A stretch of 64,000 bases of DNA from Planctomycetota bacterium (GCA_028289345.1 JANQQL010000015.1:1-64000), one strand, 5' to 3'; shown: positions 1-10,086, numbered from the stretch's first letter. Made by a program: numbers and translations. Notes: a model not told the origin generated them from the sequence alone.

Positions 1-841
1 AGCGACCCCATCGAAGAGCCCGTCATACTCGTTCACTTCGTTGACGGCGTTGCCTTGGTGGAGTTGCCCCAAGGCGAAGTGAGATCTCCAGTTCCCCACT
101 CCGTCCAGACCGAAGGACTCGAAGACTTGGGCGGTGGCTTTGGAGGTCCCGACCGAAAGCTCTGTCATCCGGTTGGCATCGTCGTACTCGAAGTACTGTG
201 ACGCCTGGGGGAGGTGCGTCTTCTCCTCAGCACACTGATTCCCCACTTTGTCGTAGGAGTATCGGTAGCCGTGGAAGTCGACACTCGACGGGTCGCAGTG
301 CTCAATCTCGGTCACCCGACGATTCACGTTGTAGTCTGCGCGGCCGATGTCCATGAAGGTGCTGTTGCCGTTCGTCAGACGCTGCAAACGATGACCTGCT
401 CCGATGTAATCGAAACGGTGTATCTCCAGATCGGCCACACGATCAACGACAGAATCAATGCGGTTCAACTCGTCAAAGTAGTATCGAAGATCGATGAAAT
501 GGTTCGCCGTCCCCGTAGGACCGGCGAACAGTGCCGTTCGATTCCCAGTGACGTCGTAGTTGTGCGTCACCGTGTCCGAGCGATGATCGATGGTCGCGAA
601 CCCGCCGGCACCATCGGGCACTCTTGTCACCACCTCCTGTGTGTCCGAGCGCAGACGATCTTGAGAGTCGTAGCGCTTGATCGACGTCGCGGTGAATCTC
701 TGAAGCGAAGTCGCCCCCGGTGCATAGGACTCCGAGATCGACTTGGTCAGGCGCCCGAGGCCGTCGTATTCGAAGTGCTCCTCGAACACTCCGTCAAAGT
801 AGGCACTGGCTCCGATCGATATTCGCCTGAGTCTTCCGGAG
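1..841 (-). CDS. RHS/YD-repeat protein, 3' continuation in a shifted frame, truncated by window edge
   Basis: The minus strand stays open from about 841 to base 1 in a frame one base off from the upstream RHS gene. It encodes typical YD repeats, including HFEYDGLGRLTKS, HRFDYIGAGHRLQRLTNG, YRYSYDKVGN and YFEYDDANRMTEL. It is clearly the natural continuation of the gene at 794-5254. The upstream frame stops at 794-796 just after ..DDLLRKTQANIDRS, whereas the shifted frame reads RLRRISIGASAYFDGVFEE, so one base was gained or lost between about 825 and 841. Either a sequencing error or a real frameshift would explain it. No stop is met before base 1, so the true C-terminus (in RHS proteins often a variable toxin-like domain) lies outside the window. 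Confidence 0.8.
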
Positions 842-3800
842 CAGATCGTCATAGAAGTAAGAGACCGAGAACAGCTCATTGTCAGAGGGGTCGAACTTTG
901 ACTCGGACTCCAGCATGCCATTCGGACGGTATCTCAACACGTCGTAGGACCCGTCCGCGTTCCGTTTCTCCTGGATCCGCCCGATCTGGTCGTAGTCAGT
1001 CTCCGTTTGGTTCTCCAGATCGTCTCGCTGACGTAGGGCATTCCCGTCCGCGTCGTAGTCCGTCTCGATCCGGATGTACCCGTCCGGATTGTCCACGCCG
1101 ACGATCGTGCCGGGACCCGCCTCATCGAACCCGGTCGAGAACCCAGTCTGAGTGGCCAGGAGCCGCCCGGCGGTGTCGTACTCGAACCGCGTCCCCACGC
1201 CGTTGGGATTCCACTGGCCGGTCTTGCGGCCCAGGCTGTTGTATTCGAAGCGACTGACGAGGGCATCGTTGCCGGGGTTCTCGGGATCGACCAGGGCCGG
1301 GTCGATTTCGACCGGGTCGAAGATCTCGAGAGTCATGCTGCCTTGGCTATCGAACTCTCGATAGATGTAGCTGACGTCCTGCTGCTCGGATCCGTTCTCG
1401 TCGGTGTACTCGGTGACTTTCTCGAACACGACATTGCCTAGGCCATCGTGCACATACTCCACTCGATTGGGAGTGAGCGCCCCCAATGAGGCCGACAGAA
1501 CGGGTGGGGAGATGCTTTCCTTCAGCCGTCCGGCTCCATCGAACACGGAGACCGCTTCGCGACCGAGCGCATCGACGGCGAGCACGGTGTTGCCCGCCGG
1601 GTCTAGCTTCACCTGACTGAGCGCAGGCCCGTTCCAGAGATCAAGCTTCTGCCAACCTCCGTCGTTGACCCACTCAAAAGCCTTCGTCTCAACTTCATAG
1701 ATCCTGGCTCTGTCGTCGTACCGATAGATCGCCTCCGCCAACAAGCTATCACTGACGGTGTCTTGACCATCTCTCCGACCATGCTTTGTCACCTTGACCG
1801 GGTTCCCTCGATTGTCGAGCACATACTCGATCGAAGCACCGTCGGGATAGATGATCGACTTGGCTCGCACATACTCGTCAAAGGTGATCTGGGTGGTGTG
1901 ACCGTTGGTGATGGACGGGCCGGAGTACACATGCACGCGATCTTGGTCTCCGTTCAGCGTGTAACCGAACTCCAAGATCTCATCTTTGTCGTGATACGAA
2001 GGGGGAGTACTACTCCAGGGGTTCGCCAGAGGATCGAAGCACTTGCGCTTCTGAATAACTTCTCCCCACCCGTTGTAGAGATAGGCGGTGGTTCGACCCG
2101 CCGGCGTGGTCATGACCGTCGGGTTCGAGTTTGGATCGTAGTGATAGAACCAGCTGTGTTCATCAACCCCGGTGGGAGAGATCACTTCTTCATTGACGAC
2201 GCGTAGATCCCCGAGAACATCATAGGCGTACAACGTACGGACATTCTCGGGCGACGCACCCAAGTGCGATGTCAGAGGATCATTGTTTGACTGCTCGCGC
2301 TTCACCACCTGGTCATCGGGGCCGTAGACGTACGTTTGCAGCATCCAATCGTCGGAGAGAGGCGAGTAGTCGACATCAAGGTGGCCGGTCTTCTCCCACT
2401 CGATCAGGTGGCGGGCATTGAAACTGCGGAAGGTCCGGTACCCCTCCGGATCCTTCTCCATACAGACGTGGCCGTAATTGTCGTACTCATACTCTGTGCG
2501 AAGCGCGAGCGGGTCGGTCACCGGCGGCGCGACGGGAGCCACGTCGTCGACGGTCATGGCCTTCGCGAAACCCGTGTCCGGCGGGTCGCACGAGGAATCC
2601 CACCAATCCGGGACCACTACCGGAGAGCCATCTCCATCTGGGTCGTTGGTGGGGTAGTACTCGTAGGTGGTGAATCGCTCGTTCGGATCACGACTCCAGA
2701 GCAGTTGCCCCTGGTCGTTGTACGAGTACCACTCTTCTGCCTCTTGATCCTCCACCATGGCCGCCAACCCCACGGTGACCGCGGGATGAACGGTTTTGAT
2801 CACGCGACCGCGGAACTGGTGGGTCACACCGTCATCATTGAGATCTGGCGCGTCAAGCTGGAAGTCCACCGGCACATCTGCACCCCACCGGGCAAAAATC
2901 TGATCGAACCACAGGTCGTTGGCTACTTCCTGGTAGTCAAAGAAATGCCGAGTGACTTGATTCTCCCGGTCCTCATGCTTGTAGACTTGATTGAAGAGGG
3001 GCTCGTACCAGAAACGCTCCTTGAGAATGCGGTTGAACTCACCCTCGACGTAGTCGACAGGGTAATCGCGAGACTCAAGCAAGTTCGCCCCCGCGTTTCG
3101 AGCGCGGCCGAAGTACGTCTTGAGACTGACATCATCCTGCATGAACTGATAAATACTCCCCTGACGGCCTCCCATCGGACCGGTGACCGTGATGGGTAAG
3201 GGGTAGGGCCCAACGAGCCAAGGTCCACCTTTGACGTACTCCGTGTCTTCGTCACGCGGGTCGTGAGTCGCGAGATTGTCATCGTAGTACCCAGCCAACC
3301 CGAGCGGCTTCAGGTGGTCACCGTAGCGGTACTCGGTCGTTCGCGTCGGCCCCGCTTCGACATCGAACTCGACGGCAACTTGATCCTCGCGGATCTTTCT
3401 TCCAAGCCAGTCGAAGTAGTACTTCGTCTTCAATCCACTCGCAGTGCTCTTGTTCTCGGTCGCTGTGGTAACCAGCTCACTGAAGCAAGTCGCCTCCTCG
3501 TAGTCGTAGGCGTACTCAATGATCTTTTCGTTCCCCGACAAGCCATACTGCTGGACGTTTCCGTCAAGAACCGGGGAGAAGGTCGCGCTCGACCCGACAT
3601 AAAGCTTCTTGACCACGTGCCTCTTGTAAACGGGCCAGATTCCGTTGCTGTCTGCTCCGAGGTCGTAGAGTTCGGCGCGCATGAGTGAATGCCCGGGAGT
3701 TTGCGCAGAGCTGACACTAGGAGGCCACGCCTCAAATCCATTCATGTAGAAGATGCCGCGATTGTGAACCGCCCGTCGGGGGTCGACACCGCTCGGCCCT

Positions 3801-5254
3801 TCCCAGTGAAGATCGTAGGCGAACTTCCACTGCCTCGGCGCCTCTCCGGGACTCGGGAAGTCAACGGTCTCCAGTGTGTTGCCCTGGTACGCGAAAACGG
3901 TCTCGTGCCCGTCCAGGTCCGTGATCTTGTACAGGCGCCCGTCTTCGTAGTACGAGAAGCTTGCTGCTTTCCGACCAAATGGGTCGTAGATCGCCACCAG
4001 CTTTGAAACAGTTCGAGGAGTGCTCGTGAATGCCAGCCGCTTCCATTCGTAGCGGATCACGTCCCCGTTGGGCTTGATTGTCGCGTAGCGCCTCGCCAGC
4101 TGGCGCATGGAAAGAGTGCTTCCGTCTCCACCGCTGCAAGGACCTGTCTCCCAGGCGACCCGGGGGAAGATGCTGGTGTAGAGATGGGAGGTCCCGTCCG
4201 GCTCACGAATCTCGGTGCCGATGCAGCAATGGCGCATCTCTCGAAAGTCACCAAGCGGCGGTGCAAACTTGAGGAAGCGGTTAACCGTCTTGGCTTTGTT
4301 GATGTTCCCAAGAGTGTACGAAGGACCGAACCCAGCGTGTTGCCGAACCCCGCCTTGGACGTTCGCTTCCACAGTCTGGTACTCGTAGACAGGGTTCCCG
4401 TCCTGGTCGACTTGCGCCGCGTTGGGAGGAATCACGTTGACACAGCTGTTCCCCATCGGAAGCCCACGCCCGGGAACGAAGTGCGACCCGCTGAACGCCT
4501 TCTTCCCGAGCACGTACTGGGAATTTGTCCAGATGGTATGACCGGTCTCTCCATTGAACTCCGAGATCGTCGCAAGACTGTTCATGTAGTCCCGGAGCCG
4601 CACCCGCGGCTCGATCTGATGCTCGACACAGTCCATGCAAGTCACGGCGTTGGCGGTCAACGTACTCGTCCAGCTCGGCTCCCAGAACGGCCCCAGAACT
4701 CCCTTCGGTTTGTCAGTTCCGCTACGGAACTTGATCTCCAGCTGAATCTCTTCGTCTCGACACTTGATCTTGACTGGCAACGGCAGGGAGAACGTCAAGG
4801 CTCCCGAGTATGGATCGACAAAGATGTTGTCTCGCACGGAAGCATTGGGGAGATCGAGCTCATTCGTGAAGACCGCGGTCCCGTCATCGTCGAACGTCAG
4901 ATCGTTGGGGTCGTCGATCGACAGGAGGTACTGGGTGACGGTCGGATCATCCGGATCGTGATGCGGGAACAGGTACTCGCGCAAGTGCTCCAGATGCGTT
5001 TCATGCACCGGATCCGGATCCGGGACATGGGAGTGGGAACCGGCGGGCTGACCGGGAAGTGTGATGCACTGCTCCCCAGGAGTCCCGCAAGGATTCGAGG
5101 GAGGCCAGCTGCAGATGTTCTTCGAGTAGTACATCCACCCGCCCTTGCAATCATCGAGGTCGCCATCGTCAAAGAACGGAAGGCAGCTTGGCGCCTGCGC
5201 GGACACGGAGGAGCCAAAGATGATCAGCAAGAGGAGACTGGCCACGATTCGCAT
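794..5254 (-). CDS. Secreted RHS/YD-repeat protein (N-terminal and central part)
   Basis: Large exported protein of the RHS/YD-repeat family, 1486 residues in this frame. I start it at the ATG at 5254, because it is followed at once by a signal peptide (MRIVASLLLLIIFGSSVSAQA) and preceded by a GAGGG-type ribosome site. A longer open frame to 5470 has no signal peptide and is unlikely. After an N-terminal region with several Cys residues come many YD-type motifs, such as YDPFGRKA, YNDQGQLLWSRDP, FEYNSLGRKTGQWNPNG and FEYDTAGRLLATQTG. Known family members fold into a beta-shell cocoon that can hold a C-terminal toxin or adhesin. The frame ends prematurely at 794 because of a one-base shift, and the repeats continue in another frame to the window edge. 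No immunity-like or secretion gene is adjacent. Function beyond 'surface/secreted RHS protein' cannot be assigned. Confidence 0.88.
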   Translation of the reverse strand: MRIVASLLLLIIFGSSVSAQAPSCLPFFDDGDLDDCKGGWMYYSKNICSWPPSNPCGTPGEQCITLPGQPAGSHSHVPDPDPVHETHLEHLREYLFPHHDPDDPTVTQYLLSIDDPNDLTFDDDGTAVFTNELDLPNASVRDNIFVDPYSGALTFSLPLPVKIKCRDEEIQLEIKFRSGTDKPKGVLGPFWEPSWTSTLTANAVTCMDCVEHQIEPRVRLRDYMNSLATISEFNGETGHTIWTNSQYVLGKKAFSGSHFVPGRGLPMGNSCVNVIPPNAAQVDQDGNPVYEYQTVEANVQGGVRQHAGFGPSYTLGNINKAKTVNRFLKFAPPLGDFREMRHCCIGTEIREPDGTSHLYTSIFPRVAWETGPCSGGDGSTLSMRQLARRYATIKPNGDVIRYEWKRLAFTSTPRTVSKLVAIYDPFGRKAASFSYYEDGRLYKITDLDGHETVFAYQGNTLETVDFPSPGEAPRQWKFAYDLHWEGPSGVDPRRAVHNRGIFYMNGFEAWPPSVSSAQTPGHSLMRAELYDLGADSNGIWPVYKRHVVKKLYVGSSATFSPVLDGNVQQYGLSGNEKIIEYAYDYEEATCFSELVTTATENKSTASGLKTKYYFDWLGRKIREDQVAVEFDVEAGPTRTTEYRYGDHLKPLGLAGYYDDNLATHDPRDEDTEYVKGGPWLVGPYPLPITVTGPMGGRQGSIYQFMQDDVSLKTYFGRARNAGANLLESRDYPVDYVEGEFNRILKERFWYEPLFNQVYKHEDRENQVTRHFFDYQEVANDLWFDQIFARWGADVPVDFQLDAPDLNDDGVTHQFRGRVIKTVHPAVTVGLAAMVEDQEAEEWYSYNDQGQLLWSRDPNERFTTYEYYPTNDPDGDGSPVVVPDWWDSSCDPPDTGFAKAMTVDDVAPVAPPVTDPLALRTEYEYDNYGHVCMEKDPEGYRTFRSFNARHLIEWEKTGHLDVDYSPLSDDWMLQTYVYGPDDQVVKREQSNNDPLTSHLGASPENVRTLYAYDVLGDLRVVNEEVISPTGVDEHSWFYHYDPNSNPTVMTTPAGRTTAYLYNGWGEVIQKRKCFDPLANPWSSTPPSYHDKDEILEFGYTLNGDQDRVHVYSGPSITNGHTTQITFDEYVRAKSIIYPDGASIEYVLDNRGNPVKVTKHGRRDGQDTVSDSLLAEAIYRYDDRARIYEVETKAFEWVNDGGWQKLDLWNGPALSQVKLDPAGNTVLAVDALGREAVSVFDGAGRLKESISPPVLSASLGALTPNRVEYVHDGLGNVVFEKVTEYTDENGSEQQDVSYIYREFDSQGSMTLEIFDPVEIDPALVDPENPGNDALVSRFEYNSLGRKTGQWNPNGVGTRFEYDTAGRLLATQTGFSTGFDEAGPGTIVGVDNPDGYIRIETDYDADGNALRQRDDLENQTETDYDQIGRIQEKRNADGSYDVLRYRPNGMLESESKFDPSDNELFSVSYFYDDLLRKTQANIDRSQCLL

Positions 5255-6118
5255 AACACGACCCTCGATTGTTGCTGGAATTGCGGACTGAAGGCACGGA
5301 CTGGCCCACGCCGCCACACCGAAGTGGCGGCGAATGAGGACCCCACACTCAGCCAAGAGACTGAGCAGTGTGCGATAAGAACTAGGAGTCAGGACTGGGA
5401 ACCAGAGACTCGGAACAACCTTTGGAACATAATCGGTTGTTGTGGTGTGACACGTCATAGAAGTCGACACCCTACTCTGTCAAATGTTCAATTGCTTCTC
5501 TTCAAAGCGTTTGAACACGCAAGGTTCTTTGCAAAACGCTCGCCAATCTGAGCTGCGCATTGGCGTTAGGACTTTGTCACCCTGGTTCGCTTTGCACCAC
5601 GTAACGAGCAAGGCTCCCCCGTTACCGGCTTGAAACGTCTTTGCTGAAGACGGTCAGCGGATTGAGTCAAAGGCGTACCTTCCCGCGGGAACGTACAACT
5701 CACGACTGTTTCGACAAACTTGGTAAGCCGGACCCAAGCATCGATGCGGCTTCGCGGAAGGTCGCATTCATGACCCTTGAACCCAGGAGTCGCGATCGCT
5801 TTCGCGCATGATCAAAGAGAAATGATGTGGGACGAGATTCCGCACTATGGCCCTCACTATGACGTCCCAATGATCGATCATGGGATGCCACTGCCTCGAA
5901 GCCCATCGGTGCGGACTGTTCCCCGTGTTGAAAAAGAAACAATGCGACCGACTGCGCATTGAGTGCCAACACAAAGCCAAAAGCACCGACGTCGCACAGC
6001 GTCCACATTTTGGACACCCAACCCCCCGACAAGTCATCGCTCGACAGAAATCAGCAAAGCTCGGTGAATCCTCGAACTTTGATGCGAGACCTACCGACCG
6101 AACCCGCAAAGGTTCTCT
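5255..6118. other. Intergenic region, about 860 bp, no gene recognised
   Basis: This stretch separates the RHS gene from the end of the nucleotidyltransferase gene, both on the minus strand. Its base composition is visibly less GC-rich than the flanking genes. Short open frames exist on both strands (for example around 5700-6109) but they overlap one another, lack ribosome sites and resemble no family. The promoter of the RHS gene should lie in its left part. An imperfect nested inverted repeat (AGCGTTT ... AAACGCT, about 5505-5543) is visible. I see no insertion sequence, tRNA or phage remnant. Confidence 0.5.
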
Positions 6119-7483
6119 CTAGTCCGTCCAAGATCGCGCCAGGCGCCGGTGAGATGCGGCGAGCCGCATGACCTCGTCCGGAGCCAGACGAGCCTCCTTG
6201 GGCTGACGGCGGATGGCCCTCCCGGTCAACGCGATCGGAAGGGCGAGGGTCCAGACGACGAGGGTGGCCGTCGTTCGCAGAGCGTGAACAAATCGCGCGA
6301 GAAAGGGGCGGCGGTTGCCGACGGGCCAGATCCAGCCGGGGATCCGTCGCAAGACACCCAGTCGAAAGTCCAGTCCGCGAAGCGGCGCGTGACCTGACTC
6401 CTGGGAGGACGGATTGGGCCGCGTGCTTCGGTACTCACGAGCTTCCCTGGTCAACGGCTGCGGGAGCGTCTCCGCCACCGGTTGCCACCAGGCTCTCACG
6501 GAGTCGTCGAGATCCGGAACATCGAGAAGGGTCCCGGTGAACCAAGCCAGTTCCTTCTCGGCCCCCCATTCCCGGCTTCGTGCCAGCAGCTCTTCCCGGC
6601 TGCCCTCGGCCGCGAGCAATCGCGCCTCCTCGCGCAAGTCCACCCACCACTTCAGGCGCACCTCTGGCAAGGGCTCGCGAGCGATCTGAACCCAAGTCTC
6701 TCGGCAGGGAGGTCCGGGATTCCCGTACCAGTGACTGATCAAGTGGGTCAGGTGATGGAAAAACGAATCGAGGGGATCGAGGATCCGACTGCTCTCCGCA
6801 GGCTCGTCATCGAAGCCCGAGTCGGCGGATTCCAAAACACGCGATCGCTCCCACAACTTCGCCAGCGAGACTTCGGCGCCCAGCACCGGACTGTGCAGTG
6901 CCCAGTGCAACTCGATCTCTTTCAAGAACGAGATGCGGGGATGCATCTTCAGATGGAAGTGGCTCAAGCGATACCACCACACCGGAAAACGATCGCCGTG
7001 CAGCTCCCAGCCACGGGCACCGACTCCCGCAATGGCCTCGCCGAGCTGCGGTTTCGGAAGCAAAACATCCACGTCCCCCTGACTGCGCCATGGGAACGAG
7101 CGGTACAGGGTGCGCGACAGGGCGGCTCCTTTGAGGAGCACCGTTTCCAGGCTCCGCTCCCGTGCGACGGATAAGAACTCCTGGCAACTCAGGGCGTCTC
7201 GCGCGAGATCATCTTGTAGGACTCGCGCGCGCTCATTCGCCAGGTCGGCCGCGCCCGCCGGGATCGGGATCTTCGCGGCTTTCAGATTTCGCAGGGCGAG
7301 CAACAGCGTGCCATGGCGCTCCCACGCCTCGATGGCGTCGGTCCAGTCGGACACCCGTTCCGCCGCCTGGCGAAGCGCTTCGAACGCCTTCGCCTCCCCG
7401 TGAAAGAACGCGGAAGCCACCAGAAGCTCCGCCACTTCCAGAGACCAGCCGCCCTCGGGGGTTGCACGATCCTCGGGGGTCAT
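6119..7483 (-). CDS. Nucleotidyltransferase-family protein (NTP_transf_5-like)
   Basis: 454 residues, starting at an ATG whose last bases overlap the stop of the upstream HPr-kinase-like gene (ATGA, 4 nt); that overlap decides the start over longer open frames. The central segment VLLKGAALSRTLYRSF, followed by WRSQGDVDVLLPK, has the K-G...G-D-x-D layout of the uncharacterised nucleotidyltransferase family Pfam calls NTP_transf_5. The Asp pair of GDVDVLL would bind metal. That family is often found beside PqqD-domain proteins and HPr-kinase-like proteins, exactly as here. The C-terminus has a hydrophobic stretch (LVVWTLALPIALTGRAI), suggesting membrane association. Last gene of the precursor/maturase operon. 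Its substrate is unknown; nucleotide transfer to the peptide or to a carrier is only an inference. Confidence 0.75.
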   Translation of the reverse strand: MTPEDRATPEGGWSLEVAELLVASAFFHGEAKAFEALRQAAERVSDWTDAIEAWERHGTLLLALRNLKAAKIPIPAGAADLANERARVLQDDLARDALSCQEFLSVARERSLETVLLKGAALSRTLYRSFPWRSQGDVDVLLPKPQLGEAIAGVGARGWELHGDRFPVWWYRLSHFHLKMHPRISFLKEIELHWALHSPVLGAEVSLAKLWERSRVLESADSGFDDEPAESSRILDPLDSFFHHLTHLISHWYGNPGPPCRETWVQIAREPLPEVRLKWWVDLREEARLLAAEGSREELLARSREWGAEKELAWFTGTLLDVPDLDDSVRAWWQPVAETLPQPLTREAREYRSTRPNPSSQESGHAPLRGLDFRLGVLRRIPGWIWPVGNRRPFLARFVHALRTTATLVVWTLALPIALTGRAIRRQPKEARLAPDEVMRLAASHRRLARSWTD

Positions 7484-8550
7484 GATTCCGCCAGCGCGTC
7501 CATGATTCGCTGCACCGCGTGATGAGGTTCGCGCCAGGTCATGCGATAGGACCTGGTCCCTTTCAGCAAGCCGGACAAGTGATCGATGCTCTGCTCCCGA
7601 TGAGCACCAAAGTTCAACGCCGATTCGGCCACCCGCAACAGCGCTTTTCCGGAAGAGATCGGAACGAACTCGGGAGACTCTTCGGCCGACCACTTGGGCA
7701 ACACCACCATCTTCACCGCCACCTGAGACATGACCGTTGCCTCGGGCAATGCGTCGAAAGGCAGCAGCCGTCCCTCCCCGTCTCCCAAAAACTGGTCCGC
7801 GAAGGAAGGAAAGTAGGGAACGCACTCATCGCGGATTTTCAATGCGCGGGGATACGCCAGGCACTGCCCGGTGCCAGGCTCGAAGACCGCAAGGTCGTCG
7901 GACAAGAAACGCCCGCCCCGTTGAATCGCTGCCAACGCGAGAGTCGACTTTCCGGATCGGGACAATCCGGGCAGGACCACGCCCTTGTCACCGAACGCGA
8001 TGACGGCTCCGTGGATGTAGAAGCCCGAGCGGCGGCGCAACATGACGGCGTGCAGCAACTCGTGATTGAACGCGCGGATCGCTTCGAGAAAACCAACGAC
8101 CTGGGTCGCGGGTCTGCCGTCGACGGCAACGTTCCAGCAGACCCTCTTGTCAGCCGCGGCGGAGTCATCTTCGGCGGCCCCCTGCGCGGGCTTCTCCTTT
8201 GTGGGCATTGCATCGCTGCCTTCGGAAGCGCCTTGGCGCCTCAACAACGCATTCAGAACCAGGGGCTCATCGCCACGACCATTCCCCGAAGCCGAAGGTC
8301 CGTTCGAGACCAGGGTTTCCTCGGTCCGCGAATCCTGAGCAGGCCTCCGATCCTCGATCCGGCCGGACGCCAACCCGGCAGTAGGAGTCGAGCGAGAGCG
8401 GTTCGACCGTGCCTCAGGGGCCTCGGTCCACGGACCCTCAAAGCGGGGAAACGCCGCGTACCAAAGAGAGAGTCTCTCCCGAGTCGCCGAGTCGCCGCCC
8501 TGCAGGCGGACCGGAACTCCCAGCAGATCCAGAACCGGAGCGTCGCTCAC
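7480..8550 (-). CDS. HPr kinase-like ATPase (HprK-related, PqqD-associated)
   Basis: 356 residues. The C-terminal half resembles the HPr kinase/phosphorylase P-loop domain. It has a Walker A GLSRSGKST at residues 195-203, then FLSDDLAVF with the acidic pair at 218-219, and conserved spacing to a C-terminal helix. The N-terminal 150 residues are poorly conserved and contain a long polar linker. It overlaps its upstream neighbour (radical SAM gene) and its downstream neighbour (nucleotidyltransferase) by 4 nt each, so the three are translationally coupled. HprK-related proteins of this sort are described in cassettes with PqqD-like proteins and NTP_transf_5. There is no HPr or PTS gene nearby, so phosphorylation of HPr is unlikely. 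Phosphorylation of the matured peptide or a partner is an inference. Confidence 0.78.
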   Translation of the reverse strand: MSDAPVLDLLGVPVRLQGGDSATRERLSLWYAAFPRFEGPWTEAPEARSNRSRSTPTAGLASGRIEDRRPAQDSRTEETLVSNGPSASGNGRGDEPLVLNALLRRQGASEGSDAMPTKEKPAQGAAEDDSAAADKRVCWNVAVDGRPATQVVGFLEAIRAFNHELLHAVMLRRRSGFYIHGAVIAFGDKGVVLPGLSRSGKSTLALAAIQRGGRFLSDDLAVFEPGTGQCLAYPRALKIRDECVPYFPSFADQFLGDGEGRLLPFDALPEATVMSQVAVKMVVLPKWSAEESPEFVPISSGKALLRVAESALNFGAHREQSIDHLSGLLKGTRSYRMTWREPHHAVQRIMDALAES

Positions 8551-10043
8551 GACCGCGCGACGAAGAGCTGCTTGGCTTCGAGGTCGCGCAGGGTTCGCAG
8601 GAGGTCGGACTTCAAGGTGTCTTCGGGTGCGTCGTAGCGACGTTTCATGCTTTCGAGCAGATCGGCCACTCGGTGAGTGCCATCACATTGCTCGAACACC
8701 CAGGCCGCGGTCTCGTTCAAGACCACCACCTCGTGACTGTTCGGTTCGTAGACGACTTTTTCGTTGTCGAGTTCTCGCACGTGGCAGGAACCCCGCCGCT
8801 CGGGCCGATCTTCGAGCGTGAACGGCTTCGACGTGGCGTTCATGGCAATCCCTCCCCCGAGCTTCTCTGCGGCCGCCGGACTCTTGCGGCCGCCCAGGAT
8901 GCCTTTGCGAGACAGCCGGGTCCACGTTTCCAACACTTGCCCCATGCTGTGCCGGAAGATGTCGCACGTAATCGGGTTCGGCTCGCCCAGGCCGCCGCTG
9001 GCAATCACATTGTCGTGATGGCAACCACCACCGCAGAAGTGGCGCGCCCAGCACTGGGAGCAGGTCGGACGCGAATCCACCGGGTGCTCTTCCAAGCGCG
9101 TGGTGACGTCCCGCTGGATCCCCTCCTGCACGCTTCCCATGTTGAACTCGTCGTTCTCGTAGAAGCGATAGCAGAGGTTGACCTGACCATCGGCCGCCAC
9201 CCCCAGATAGTCCCGGCCTCCCGAACAGAATTGGGTCTTGCGTTCCCCGGAGAGGAACCGGCCCATCAGAATCGGGAACCAGGTCACCGCCACCGATTCG
9301 CCGTTCTCCATGCGCCGCTCGTAATCCGCAGCAAGCATGGTGTAGGCATCCAAAACCTCCGGCAAGTCGGCCTCGCTGAGGCCCACGGTTTCGCCGTCCA
9401 GGTCGGTGGCCGGAGTGAGGATGATCTTGTCGAAACCCAGCTCTTCGAGGTGATTGCCAATCCTCGACAGGCCGATGTCGCGCTTGGTGACAACGACGCT
9501 GCAGTGGGTCTCGAGATCGGTGCCGCGACGGCTTTCCAACAGGGTCCGAATGCCGTCCACGGCTGCGTCGTAGGAACTCCCCTTGCCGAGGGGCCGAGCG
9601 ACGTCCTGAATCTCCGGCGGGCCGTCGAAACTGACGCCGACGCGGATGCGATGTTCGTTGAGAAACTCGATGACCGACTCGGAGAACAAGGTGCCATTGG
9701 TGGTCACCTCGAAGGTGATCTCGCGACCGTTCTCCCGCGCCTTCTGTTCTCCATAGTGCACCGTGTGCTGCAACAACGGGAAGTTGAGCAGCGGCTCACC
9801 GCCGAAGAAGTGCAGGTGAATCGTGTCCCCCGGCGGCGCTTCGCGGATCAACAGATCCACGGATTGCTCGGCGACCTCGACGGTCATGCGCTTGGACGGC
9901 TGATAGGCATCTTCGCGCTGCGCGTAGTAACAGTACCCGCAGCGCAGATTGCAGCCTTTGGTCAGCTCGAGCGTGAGCGCACGAACCCCCGGGGCGTCCG
10001 AAGAATGGGACACCGGATTCGATGTTGGCATGGTTGGTGTCAC
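8547..10043 (-). CDS. Radical SAM/SPASM peptide maturase with C-terminal PqqD domain
   Basis: 498 residues. Residues 20-40 carry the radical SAM cluster motif CNLRCGYCYY (Cys 31, 35, 38), followed by the GGEP-type motif FFGGEPLLNF. After the barrel comes a SPASM region with Cys-rich segments FCSGGRDYLG and CSQCWARHFCGGGCHHDN, expected to bind auxiliary Fe-S clusters. A linker then leads to a PqqD-like domain (about 415-498: VVVLNETAAWVFEQCDGTHR), which in RiPP systems binds the leader peptide. This matches maturases of the anaerobic sulfatase maturase/QhpD/PqqE type. The frame starts at a GTG (10043); an ATG four codons later (10031) is an alternative. It follows a 37-residue precursor-like ORF after 43 nt containing two hairpins. 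The probable role is to install a radical-based modification on that peptide. Confidence 0.9.
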   Translation of the reverse strand: MTPTMPTSNPVSHSSDAPGVRALTLELTKGCNLRCGYCYYAQREDAYQPSKRMTVEVAEQSVDLLIREAPPGDTIHLHFFGGEPLLNFPLLQHTVHYGEQKARENGREITFEVTTNGTLFSESVIEFLNEHRIRVGVSFDGPPEIQDVARPLGKGSSYDAAVDGIRTLLESRRGTDLETHCSVVVTKRDIGLSRIGNHLEELGFDKIILTPATDLDGETVGLSEADLPEVLDAYTMLAADYERRMENGESVAVTWFPILMGRFLSGERKTQFCSGGRDYLGVAADGQVNLCYRFYENDEFNMGSVQEGIQRDVTTRLEEHPVDSRPTCSQCWARHFCGGGCHHDNVIASGGLGEPNPITCDIFRHSMGQVLETWTRLSRKGILGGRKSPAAAEKLGGGIAMNATSKPFTLEDRPERRGSCHVRELDNEKVVYEPNSHEVVVLNETAAWVFEQCDGTHRVADLLESMKRRYDAPEDTLKSDLLRTLRDLEAKQLFVARS

Positions 10044-10078
10044 GCCGACCGGCGTGACGACTCCCTTAGGAGTTGGAG
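10041..10078 (-). promoter_or_regulatory. Two hairpins between precursor peptide and maturase genes
   Basis: Two inverted repeats sit in the 43-nt gap. CACGCCG/CGGCGTG (10041-10056) is a perfect 7-bp stem overlapping the GTG start of the maturase, and ACTCC-CTTA-GGAGT (10060-10073) is a 5-bp stem with a 4-nt loop. There is no T-run, so this is not a standard terminator. Hairpins placed between a precursor gene and its modifying enzymes commonly stabilise precursor mRNA or reduce translation of the enzyme. That role is inferred. Confidence 0.45.
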
Positions 10079-10086
10079 ACGAGGTT

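Noticed and set aside
214..5551. Long plus-strand open frames opposite the RHS gene (for example 4184-5551)
   Set aside because: They are antisense shadows of the repeat-rich minus-strand gene; no ribosome sites, no recognisable products.
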